Shown one piece after another: positions 39,845 to 48,142 of a stretch of DNA of 64,000 nucleotides (within the stretch, counting starts at the first letter, position 1; each line of letters opens with the position of its first letter). The notes beneath the pieces are model-generated. The model saw only the letters and a program-made list of their open reading frames with translations. It did no database searches and was not told where the DNA came from. Source of the DNA: Aquimarina mytili (GTDB lineage: Bacteria; Bacteroidota; Bacteroidia; Flavobacteriales; Flavobacteriaceae); contig NZ_JAERQJ010000004.1 in the NCBI RefSeq assembly GCF_016735115.1, positions 248,001-312,000 on the forward strand. Reading direction: 5' to 3'. Position numbers and translations under genes: made by a program.

Positions 39845-41998
39845 TTAGAAATTATATTTAGCACCAAAATGAAATGCTAATGGGTTACCAATTGTATAGC
39901 TGTTTTCTCCTCTAAATCGGTTAAACGAAGCTCTTGCGGCATATAGTTCATCAAAAATATTGAGTGCATGCCCCCATACTTCAAAACCTTTGTAATTAAT
40001 ATTTACTCTAAGGTTAAATACATTATGTCCATCATAAATTGCAGTCTCAAAAGTGCCATCTTCATTTTCAATCTGCCCTTCAAAACTTGTGTTATATTCA
40101 CCAACTAACTCATGCTCGGCTGTGACGCTAAAACCAAGGTCATGATTTACATTTTTACGATATGTAATTAAAGAAGTTCCCAGTAGACTAGGAGCAGTTT
40201 CTCTGTCAGTGTCAGAGTAATCAACACCTCGATCAAAAAAATCTATATAACGATGCTGTGCATAACTACCATTATGCGTTATAGATATCGCTTTTATAGG
40301 AAACCATGTGATACCATATTCAATTCCATATGATCTCGTTTTACCAGCATTAGTGTTAAAGAAGTTATCATCTTCATCCCTTAATGTGATTAATGTGTTT
40401 TCTCCATCAAGAAGATACACCGCGGCATCTAACTTTAATTTTGAAGGTATAGCAAAATATCCTCCTAATTCGTAATTATGGTAGCGACTAGGTTTTATTC
40501 CTCTTAATTCATTTCTATTGCGATATAGTGTCGAGACCTGTGGAGGTGTAAACCCTTGCGAATAGTTTGTATATACTCCTGTTGTCCTATTAAAGTTATA
40601 ATTGATACCAAGTTTTGGAGTTAGATTATTGAAGTTGTCTACAGAATCATCAACTCCTACAACTCCATCTACTAAGTTATCATAATCATACTCAAAATTA
40701 TCATATCGTAATGCTGTTGTGATTTTTAAAGCATCAATAGGAGATATTTCATATTGGAAAAATGAAGCATAATTAAAAATATTTGCTTCATAATTAAGAA
40801 TGAAATCATTGGCATTAATGCTAAAATCTAAATTTCTTCCGGTTTCCGGATCAACAATTATATCTGTTGTTTCTGCGACATAATCTTGAGGGGAATAATC
40901 AGCAGTGGCACCAATGATTAAAGATGAATTGGCAAATTTAAAATCTAGTTTGTGCTGGATTAAACCAACGTAACTTTTAAACTGGTTAGAGTTTATTTCT
41001 CCAGATCCAAAACCAGTAAGTTGCCCAAGCTCTCTAAATTGACGAATCCTGTATGAAGGATTTTGATCCATTCGATTATTTCTAATAATCAAATTAAAGG
41101 AAGTTTTATTCTGATCATTCCATAGTTTATCTAATGTTGTTCTGGTTCTAAAAGCAATGGCCTCTCTCTCGGTAAATGTTTGGTCACTTTCATAATTTCC
41201 GCTATTGTAATCATCTTCACTTAACGAACCACTCATATCTGATCGATAATCGATAAGGTCAAATACTGTTGTCCATTTGGCAGTGTCATTAAAATCATAT
41301 ACTGTTTTAAATGTGACTGCGGTTTTCTCATAATTACTATGTTCTATAGGCCCATTTTCTCGTTGAACGTATTGCCCTCCCAGATAAAATCCAAATTTCT
41401 TACTAGTTTGGTCAGAGACTTCAAAATCATATCGAGTTAACCCAATATCATTTGCTTGAAAACTTACACTACCACTTAGTTTTTCTGATGGGTTTTTGGT
41501 AATAAAATTAAAACTACCTCCAATAGATTCGCTACCATAAATACTTGATGCTGGGCCCTTTAATACTTCAATACGAGCAAAAGAAACATCATTCATTTCT
41601 AACAAGGCATTATGATTAAATACTGACGTTGGGCGAATTTGTAGTCCATCTTCCAGGTATAAGAACAACGCTTTGGTGGATATTGGAGAACGTACGGCCA
41701 TAAAGTGCTGTTCATTACTAGCTGCTCTTGAAGTAGACATAAAAACACCAGAAACTTGATTCACTAATTGATCAATACCAAAAGCCTTGGTGTTTTCGAT
41801 AGTTTTTGCGTTTATAGTCGAAATTGAACCAGGTACTTCTGAACGTTTTTGGACTTCTCTACTTGCAGATGTTACGATAACTTCATCTAAAATTTCTTCA
41901 GAGGTTACTTCGTTTATCGTTTCTGCTTGATTTGATTGTTGTGCATGGCTATAGAATCCTATACATAGGAGTATAGCTATAACGAATATTTTTTTCAT
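39845..41998 (-). CDS. TonB-dependent outer membrane receptor, siderophore type
   Basis: The 717-residue product has a signal peptide (IFVIAILLCIGFYSHAQ). A TonB-box-like/plug region follows (EILDEVIVTSASREVQKRSE, then LEVLKGPASSIYGSESIGGS-type plug motif at about 145). A 22-stranded barrel-type repeat pattern leads to a C-terminal phenylalanine (AFHFGAKYNF). It takes up a large metal complex, probably ferric siderophore, across the outer membrane using TonB energy. The two PepSY membrane proteins downstream support iron. It is first or second gene of the operon after a small protein at 42123. Confidence 0.92.
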   Translation of the reverse strand: MKKIFVIAILLCIGFYSHAQQSNQAETINEVTSEEILDEVIVTSASREVQKRSEVPGSISTINAKTIENTKAFGIDQLVNQVSGVFMSTSRAASNEQHFMAVRSPISTKALFLYLEDGLQIRPTSVFNHNALLEMNDVSFARIEVLKGPASSIYGSESIGGSFNFITKNPSEKLSGSVSFQANDIGLTRYDFEVSDQTSKKFGFYLGGQYVQRENGPIEHSNYEKTAVTFKTVYDFNDTAKWTTVFDLIDYRSDMSGSLSEDDYNSGNYESDQTFTEREAIAFRTRTTLDKLWNDQNKTSFNLIIRNNRMDQNPSYRIRQFRELGQLTGFGSGEINSNQFKSYVGLIQHKLDFKFANSSLIIGATADYSPQDYVAETTDIIVDPETGRNLDFSINANDFILNYEANIFNYASFFQYEISPIDALKITTALRYDNFEYDYDNLVDGVVGVDDSVDNFNNLTPKLGINYNFNRTTGVYTNYSQGFTPPQVSTLYRNRNELRGIKPSRYHNYELGGYFAIPSKLKLDAAVYLLDGENTLITLRDEDDNFFNTNAGKTRSYGIEYGITWFPIKAISITHNGSYAQHRYIDFFDRGVDYSDTDRETAPSLLGTSLITYRKNVNHDLGFSVTAEHELVGEYNTSFEGQIENEDGTFETAIYDGHNVFNLRVNINYKGFEVWGHALNIFDELYAARASFNRFRGENSYTIGNPLAFHFGAKYNF

Positions 41999-42122
41999 TA
42001 GTTGTTGTATATAGTTGTTTTAGGGACCTATCAACATATTAAATTTCCCTAAAAATTATTCATAATGAGTTGCTTATAAATCCATTGTCGGATTTATAAA
42101 AGAAAAATAAGCTTGTATGAAT

Positions 42123-42503
42123 TTATATATACTGCGGTGGGTGGTCTATAGTATCAGAAATCTCCAATAATTGCAGATGATGAGATTTCCAGTTATGTGA
42201 AATTATGTCAAAGTTGGTAACGGTATTCTTTAATTGAAATGTGCTCTCCTGAAAGAATAATGGGATAAAGGCTTCAGAAATTAAAGTGGTTTCAGAGTTT
42301 TCAGTTGAAGGTTGTTTTTTTGCCTTCATTTGATTCATTAAATAACATTTCCCGTTACAATTTAATCTAGGTCTCTTTTTATTAACACAATACTTTTCTA
42401 CTATGGTATCAATATTGAGTTGATAATACAAAACAGTACTAATTTCCATTGCTGGTCGTATAGCAAAAGTGGTAAATAATAGTATAGAGAATAAGATTCT
42501 CAT
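42123..42503 (-). CDS. small Cys-motif protein upstream of TonB receptor
   Basis: The 126-residue product has a hydrophobic N-terminus (LFSILLFTTFAIRPAMEIST), probably a signal or anchor. Then YCVNKKRPRLNCNGKCYLMN gives three cysteines arranged C-x10-C-x3-C. The rest is not recognised. Proteins with this cysteine motif next to metal-complex receptors are seen in Bacteroidota. Metal binding is suggested but not shown. Confidence 0.65.
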   Translation of the reverse strand: MRILFSILLFTTFAIRPAMEISTVLYYQLNIDTIVEKYCVNKKRPRLNCNGKCYLMNQMKAKKQPSTENSETTLISEAFIPLFFQESTFQLKNTVTNFDIISHNWKSHHLQLLEISDTIDHPPQYI

Positions 42504-42620
42504 TGAGACGTATTAAATTTTGCGCAAAAGTACGGATTTAATGACTTTAAATTGCCAAATTAAGCATAAAAGTCCGCGGAAATGAGTATCATTTGTTCTA
42601 AAATACAACCTATAGGTTTT

Positions 42621-43070
42621 TTAGATTTTGTCAGGACTATTTTTGAGTTCTATCAATGTTAATTGAGCCGAAGCACATAATTTCTCTTTATTATTTTTTA
42701 CAATATATACGTCTGATTTGCAAATGGTAAGTGTTCTTCCATTTTTTATTACATGTGATTTTCCGATGAGTAATTCTCCATCACCTGGGCTCATTAAATT
42801 AATTTTGAACTCTACGGTTAAAACAGATGAATTTTCTTCCATTAATGAAAAGCCAGCATATCCTGCTGTATTGTCAGCGATCGTACTAATCACACCAGCA
42901 TGAAAAAAACCGTGCTGTTGTGTAAGATTACTATCATATGGAACATGTATTTCGCAATATCCGGGTTGTACTGCTATTAATTTTGCATTAATCAATTTCA
43001 TGAATTGCTGTCGCTCAAAACTTTCTTCTACTTTTGTCTTATAGTTTTTGGTCTTAGGCTGAAACTTCAT
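42621..43070 (-). CDS. PaaI-family hotdog thioesterase
   Basis: The 149-residue protein has the hotdog fold order: FMKLINAKLIAVQPGYCEIH, LTQQHGFFHAGVISTIADNT (central helix with the HG..H-type active-site region), then VEFKINLMSPGDGELLIGKS. It hydrolyses acyl-CoA or aryl-CoA thioesters. The exact substrate is unknown. Confidence 0.88.
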   Translation of the reverse strand: MKFQPKTKNYKTKVEESFERQQFMKLINAKLIAVQPGYCEIHVPYDSNLTQQHGFFHAGVISTIADNTAGYAGFSLMEENSSVLTVEFKINLMSPGDGELLIGKSHVIKNGRTLTICKSDVYIVKNNKEKLCASAQLTLIELKNSPDKI

Positions 43071-43101
43071 TATGATGCGTAGTTTTAAGTGATTTTGGAT
43101 A

Positions 43102-43758
43102 TTATTTTCTGGAGGGTAATCGGCTTCTTATCCATTTAATTTGCCCGTTATGATTGGATTCGTGCTCACAAACATGAAACCATTTGCAATAGTTATTTGT
43201 AGGTCCCCATCCCCAATCATTATCCACGGTCATAAGCCATTTGTCATCACGTTTTGCCAATTCCTTTAAGGTGTTTTTACGAATTTCTCTTAACTGAGAT
43301 AGATAAAAATCTAAACTATTTCCTTTTATTAACTGCCTTGCTCTTTGTCCTAATCCTGATGCTACACCCCATTTTTTTTGATCCTCAGTACTCCAATCTC
43401 CCCATTGTTTACCCTCAAAAGTATGAATTTGATAAAAACGTTCTGTAGCGGCAAGATGTAGTAGCATGGCACCTATAGAGTTAGCATTTTGATCGTGTAA
43501 ATAATCCAGATCTTTTATGGTCATTCCTCTTACAGGCCCCAAAATAACGGATCTCATCCAATTTAGCATAGATACTAAAGTTCCTATCTGAGGTGAAAAA
43601 CCTTCTTTAGGCCCAATAATATTACTATCATCTTGATTCGAAAAGCGATGAGAAACGGTATTTGCGGATAGTGAAAACATACTTCCTATACCGAGTGTAA
43701 CTACTGAAGTTTTTTTTATGAAATTTCTTCTATTGACTATTTTGCTTTGATGTTCCAT
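43102..43758 (-). CDS. DinB-family protein with Tat-type signal
   Basis: From ATG 43758 the product has 218 residues; an upstream non-ATG start would add 17. A twin-arginine-like signal (NRRNFIKKTSVVTLGIGSMF) precedes a DinB/YfiT four-helix bundle. Candidate metal His residues lie in LLHLAATERFYQIHTFEG and HVCEHESNHNGQIKWIRSRL. DinB folds bind divalent metal and often carry thiol-transferase activity. Export of a DinB protein is less usual and worth noting. Confidence 0.8.
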   Translation of the reverse strand: MEHQSKIVNRRNFIKKTSVVTLGIGSMFSLSANTVSHRFSNQDDSNIIGPKEGFSPQIGTLVSMLNWMRSVILGPVRGMTIKDLDYLHDQNANSIGAMLLHLAATERFYQIHTFEGKQWGDWSTEDQKKWGVASGLGQRARQLIKGNSLDFYLSQLREIRKNTLKELAKRDDKWLMTVDNDWGWGPTNNYCKWFHVCEHESNHNGQIKWIRSRLPSRK

Positions 43759-43817
43759 ACTACAAACAGATTTATAAAACTGTTTGAAAATCAGTATAAA
43801 GGTATCCAAACAGTTCT

Positions 43818-44429
43818 TTAATTTTTGACTGAAAAAGAGGGTAAAGAAACCTTATTCTTTACTACCAATAATCTAATTATAATAATAAATAAGGTAGTAG
43901 AGATGTAAATTATGTTTTGATTAACACTAAGAGAATGTAATGCCATATAGCAAATTCCGCCCGCAATTGATGCTGTAGCATAAATTTCTTTTCTAAAAAT
44001 AACCGGGATCTCATTACATAAAATATCACGTATGACCCCACCAAAGCACCCGGTCATAGCTCCTAAGGCTATAGAGACTATAGGTTCTAAACTGGCTTGT
44101 ATTCCAATTTCCACTCCTATGATCGTAAAAATCCCTAAACCTATAGTATCAAATAAAAAAAGAGATTTTCTAAGATAATTTAATTTATTTCTCAAAATAA
44201 TGGACAAGGTAGTAACGCCTCCTATTAAGTAAATGTACATTGTATTTTGCATCCAGGAAACGGGGGTATTGCCAATAAGTATGTCTCGTACCGTACCTCC
44301 TCCTATGGCAGTCACAAATGCAATAATAAAAATACCAAAAAGATCTAATCTTCTATTCATAGCACTTAGTGCTCCTGAAGCAGCAAAGGCAACAGTTCCT
44401 AAAATATCCAATACATCAAAAAATGTCAT
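43818..44429 (-). CDS. TRIC/UPF0126-type membrane channel protein
   Basis: The 203-residue product has two repeats of three membrane helices. Each repeat begins with glycine-rich GTVAFAASGALSAMNRRLDL / AIGGGTVRDILIGNTPV and IALGAMTGCFGGVIRDILCN. The GGG/FGGVIRD kinked-helix motif is the signature of trimeric intracellular cation channel family proteins (YicG/UPF0126 in bacteria). Likely a cation channel; physiological role unknown. Confidence 0.88.
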   Translation of the reverse strand: MTFFDVLDILGTVAFAASGALSAMNRRLDLFGIFIIAFVTAIGGGTVRDILIGNTPVSWMQNTMYIYLIGGVTTLSIILRNKLNYLRKSLFLFDTIGLGIFTIIGVEIGIQASLEPIVSIALGAMTGCFGGVIRDILCNEIPVIFRKEIYATASIAGGICYMALHSLSVNQNIIYISTTLFIIIIRLLVVKNKVSLPSFSVKN

Positions 44430-44591
44430 AATCTAATAGAATGGCTTTTATGTTGTCGTAAATTTAAAGGTATATAACTTATATAGGAAAAACTATAGTT
44501 GAATTTTATGAGTTAATAACAATTCTTAATAACTTTCATGTAAGGTTTATGATCAAATTGCTACTTTTACATCAGATAAAACGAAATGATT

Positions 44592-45560
44592 ATGTCTGAC
44601 ACAAGAGAAAGAATTAAGTGCCTTATAATAGGTTCAGGGCCAGCAGGGTATACTGCGGCAATATATGCGGCAAGAGCCGACCTTAAGCCAGTTATGTATA
44701 CAGGTATGGAACCGGGTGGACAATTAACCACAACAACAGAGGTAGATAATTTCCCCGGATACCCAGAAGGAATTGATGGACCAACAATGATGGTACAGTT
44801 ACAACAGCAAGCAGAACGTTTTGGTACTGAAGTACGTATCGGAATGGTTACTGAAGTTAATTTTAGTACTGAAGTAGGAGGGATCCATAAAGTAACGGTA
44901 GACAATACTACTGAAATTGAAGCTGAAACGGTTATTATTTCTACTGGAGCTACAGCCAAATACTTAGGATTACCAAGTGAGCAAAAATTACGTGGAGGTG
45001 GTGTATCTGCATGTGCGGTTTGTGATGGATTCTTTTACAAAGGACAAGATGTAGCGATCGTTGGAGCGGGAGATACCGCAGCAGAAGAGGCAACATATTT
45101 AGCTAATATTTGTACTAATGTTACGATGTTGGTGCGTAAAGATTATATGAGAGCTTCTAAAGCGATGCAACATAGAGTAGAGAATACACCTAATATAAAA
45201 GTATTGTATAATACTGAAGTTGATGAGGTGTTAGGAGATCAGGTTGTTGAAGGGCTTAGAATGGTAAATAATCAAACTGGAGAAAAGACAGAAATTGACA
45301 TCACAGGACTGTTTATCGCTATTGGTCACACGCCAAATACTCAGATTTTTAAAGGTCAGATAGATATGGATGATACCGGATATATCATAACCGAAGGTAA
45401 ATCGACTAAAACTAATATCCCAGGAGTGTTTGCCTCTGGTGATGTGCAAGATAAAGAATATAGACAAGCAATTACTGCTGCAGGTACAGGTTGTATGGCT
45501 GCATTAGATGCAGAACGTTATCTCGCTACTGTAGAAACTGGAGCCGAAGTTTCTGCATAA
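44592..45560 (+). CDS. trxB: thioredoxin-disulfide reductase
   Basis: From ATG 44592 the protein has 322 residues; the ATG at 44586 would add two. The FAD motif GSGPAGYTAAIYAARAD and the redox-active CAVC at Cys141 and Cys144 are clear. So are the NADPH motif GAGDTAAEEA and the C-terminal FAD motif GVFASGDVQDKEYRQA. It transfers electrons from NADPH to thioredoxin in the cytoplasm. Length and motif order are standard. Followed by a good terminator. Confidence 0.96.
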   Translation: MSDTRERIKCLIIGSGPAGYTAAIYAARADLKPVMYTGMEPGGQLTTTTEVDNFPGYPEGIDGPTMMVQLQQQAERFGTEVRIGMVTEVNFSTEVGGIHKVTVDNTTEIEAETVIISTGATAKYLGLPSEQKLRGGGVSACAVCDGFFYKGQDVAIVGAGDTAAEEATYLANICTNVTMLVRKDYMRASKAMQHRVENTPNIKVLYNTEVDEVLGDQVVEGLRMVNNQTGEKTEIDITGLFIAIGHTPNTQIFKGQIDMDDTGYIITEGKSTKTNIPGVFASGDVQDKEYRQAITAAGTGCMAALDAERYLATVETGAEVSA

Positions 45561-45583
45561 AGCATATGAAAAATTGAAAATAA

Positions 45584-45617
45584 AAAAGCATCGTGATCAT
45601 ATCGCGATGCTTTTTTA
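45584..45617 (+). terminator. terminator after trxB
   Basis: AAAAGCATCG (45584-45593) pairs with CGATGCTTTT (from 45605), followed by a T run. Confidence 0.85.
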
Positions 45618-45705
45618 TTAGTAATAAGGTATATTATAAAATAATAGAACCATTTACCCTTAACTTATACCTTTTGGTAATGCACTCGAAGATGTGTTTA
45701 TTATT

Positions 45706-46575
45706 CTAATTAAGCCTAAATTTACTAGGAACGTAGTCTATATTTTTTTTGAATAATGTAGCCTCATTAGAAAAAACATTGATATTGATCTTTGGCTCTC
45801 CAAGTAAAAAGATTTCAGCGTTATCAATTGCTTCAATAGTTATTTCTTTATTGGTTAATATATAACAATCACTTGTGCCTTCTGCAATTACAGAAGTTTT
45901 GGCTGTACTTAGTTTTTCGCCATAAAAGTTAGTTTCGTTATCTGCCCTTACCAGCATAGATGCTACTTCTCCTTCAAGTTTTGCATTTCCTTTTTGATAT
46001 AAATCTACTTTAAGACTGTCTGCAGTAACGATTCCTTTTATTTCTGAATTTTCGTTAATTTGATAAACCACTTCTTTTGCTGTAGTATGTATATCAGCAT
46101 TAGATTTTCCATACGTTGTACAACTTATTTTACCTGAATCTGTGGTTAAAAAAACTTCGGTCAAGTCATTTACCTCTATAGAAAGATCACTCGAAGTAAT
46201 TGGCGATAATGATTTTGCATTTACTTTATCATGGAGTATAATTTTTTTAAGTTCTGAGGCATATGCGATATCTATATTTAAAGCTTTAGCACGACGTAAA
46301 TCTTTACTCGATTTTAGGGTTAAAATACCATCAGAAATTTCAAAATTGATGAGTTCGTGTAAATTACTGTCAGCTTCAATTTTTAATAGATTATCACTGC
46401 TCTCATCAAGTGTAACTTCAAAATTATCATGTATTTCTATGGTGTGAAAACTTTCTAAGTTATGTTCTTCTGTATTCACTATTTTATTACCCTTAACTTT
46501 TTCTTTTTGTCCATATACATTTCCTAATAAAAGAAATGAACCTACAACTACTAGAAGTGATGTCCTCATATTCAT
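45706..46575 (-). CDS. DUF2807 (GIN domain) secreted protein
   Basis: The 289-residue product has a signal peptide (LVVVGSFLLLGNVYGQ). A single-stranded beta-helix-like repeat pattern of the head GIN domain follows (LESFHTIEIHDNFEVTLDES, then VNDLTEVFLTTDSGKISCTT). It belongs to the same family as the C-terminal region of the genes at 47356 and 48143, but is less Ser/Gly-rich. Likely a periplasmic or surface beta-helix; function unknown. Confidence 0.82.
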   Translation of the reverse strand: MNMRTSLLVVVGSFLLLGNVYGQKEKVKGNKIVNTEEHNLESFHTIEIHDNFEVTLDESSDNLLKIEADSNLHELINFEISDGILTLKSSKDLRRAKALNIDIAYASELKKIILHDKVNAKSLSPITSSDLSIEVNDLTEVFLTTDSGKISCTTYGKSNADIHTTAKEVVYQINENSEIKGIVTADSLKVDLYQKGNAKLEGEVASMLVRADNETNFYGEKLSTAKTSVIAEGTSDCYILTNKEITIEAIDNAEIFLLGEPKININVFSNEATLFKKNIDYVPSKFRLN

Positions 46576-46697
46576 GTGAAATTTATAATTATAAACAGAT
46601 TTTTTTATGTTTAAGTATACTGCTCCGTAAAACTTGTTTACAAATATAAATAGACTCTCGATTTTAGAATAAGTTACAAGGGGATTATAAAGGAACT

Positions 46698-47222
46698 TTA
46701 TTTTTTATTAGTGTCTTGTGCTGGTGGTTGATGATCATAGCTCAAAACTCTTGTCATTTTCCATTCCTCATTTTTATTTTGCCATACATGCGTAAATTTG
46801 GCGATTTCTGTTAACCGTTCTTCTTTACCTTTTTCTGAAACATAAAAGACATGCTCGCCGGTAATTATAGCCCCATATTTGTTTAAGGGGTATACGTTTA
46901 TACTTCCTTTAACGGCTTCTCTGCGTACTCTTGGATTGTCTGTATTGCATAGGCTATGCTCTACAGTGTTCATCAACTTTGATAAACCAGAAGTTAGTCC
47001 ATCTTTGTCATGATAGAATTCGAAATCTTCTACAAAAAAAGTTTTGAACGTGTTGATGTCACATGTATTATAGGATTTCCAAAATTTGGTGTCAAGCTTC
47101 AAAATTGTTGTTTTCAGGCTTTCGATATTTTGATTTGATTGCGAATGAAGGGATAATCCTGAGAACAGTGCAATACATAAAGTACAGATGATTGTTTTTC
47201 TAAAATTAATTTTTGATAACAT
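46698..47222 (-). CDS. secreted DUF4440/NTF2-like protein
   Basis: The 174-residue product has a signal peptide (TIICTLCIALFSGLSLHSQ). A DUF4440-type NTF2 fold follows (LKTTILKLDTKFWKSYNTCD, EDFEFYHDKDGLTSG, FTHVWQNKNEEWKMTRVLSY). Family members are varied, and no catalytic residues are identified. It lies between two DUF2807 genes on the same strand, at about 120-bp spacing, so it may or may not share a promoter. Confidence 0.8.
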   Translation of the reverse strand: MLSKINFRKTIICTLCIALFSGLSLHSQSNQNIESLKTTILKLDTKFWKSYNTCDINTFKTFFVEDFEFYHDKDGLTSGLSKLMNTVEHSLCNTDNPRVRREAVKGSINVYPLNKYGAIITGEHVFYVSEKGKEERLTEIAKFTHVWQNKNEEWKMTRVLSYDHQPPAQDTNKK

Positions 47223-47355
47223 ATGTTCGTTTTTTGATTGATATAGATTGATGAGATCTATTTTAAATAGAAAAACTGCCTAAGAGAATTTTGAGTGCTA
47301 TTATTAGGCAGTTTTAACTGTGATTGGTCAATAATTGGTTGGTTAGATTGTCATG

Positions 47356-48075
47356 TTATTGTCGTCTTATATTTCCTCCTGAGTTATCCACTTCAGATAC
47401 TTTTTCCGGTTTTCCATAGTAAACAACATCTGCACCACTCGTTGCTTTTCCTGTGAATTCGTTTTTAGCATGAATTCGAATTGAAGCACCACTTGTTGCT
47501 TTGGCTTCAGAAACAAGGCTTAAAAGGTCTTTTGCTCTCAAATTGGCTCCACTGGTTGCATTTGCTTTATGAAAATTCACTTTTCCTGATAAGTCTATCA
47601 TTGCACCACTAGTTAACGAAGAGGTTAGCGTTTCTGCCTTGACGTCTAATTTAATGTCTGCACCACTTGTGGCACTCAGTTCGATATCTTTTTGTACCAA
47701 ACGCCCTTCTGAAGTTATACTTGCTCCACTGTTTACTTTTAATTGATTGAGCTTGTCATATGAAACATATACGTTTTTTTCGTCTGCAAAATATATGTTT
47801 TGATCAGAAGTTACATGCAATGTGTTTTCTTTTACATATACCTCGATGTGCTCGTGTAAGTTTTGATTAGCTTCAACGATTACTTTTCTGTCTTGATCTT
47901 TAATTAGAATTACATCTAATCCTCTGCTTGCTTTTATAGCGTCAAAGTTTTCATTAATGGTTCTTTCTTTTTTTACTACTTCTCCTTGTCCTTTAATACC
48001 ATCAAACACCATATTGCATGAGCAACATGCTAGAGATAAACAAAAGGTTACTAAAATTTTGGCTAGTGTGGTCAT
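47356..48075 (-). CDS. DUF2807 (GIN domain) lipoprotein-like protein
   Basis: The 239-residue product has an N-terminal signal with Cys cluster (VTFCLSLACCSC), likely lipid-modified. The GIN domain shows the repeat SGASITSEG, TSGADIKLD, TSGAMIDLS, TSGANLRAK, TSGASIRIH, TSGADVVYYG. The TSGAxI repeat forms one rung of a right-handed beta-helix. It lies 67 bp after the PspC/GIN gene and is probably co-transcribed. The likely role is in the envelope. Confidence 0.85.
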   Translation of the reverse strand: MTTLAKILVTFCLSLACCSCNMVFDGIKGQGEVVKKERTINENFDAIKASRGLDVILIKDQDRKVIVEANQNLHEHIEVYVKENTLHVTSDQNIYFADEKNVYVSYDKLNQLKVNSGASITSEGRLVQKDIELSATSGADIKLDVKAETLTSSLTSGAMIDLSGKVNFHKANATSGANLRAKDLLSLVSEAKATSGASIRIHAKNEFTGKATSGADVVYYGKPEKVSEVDNSGGNIRRQ

Positions 48076-48142
48076 AATTTTGCGTTTTAAATTTTTTACT
48101 GTTCGTTTTTTGATTGATCTTGCCTTTTGAGCAAAGATTGAT

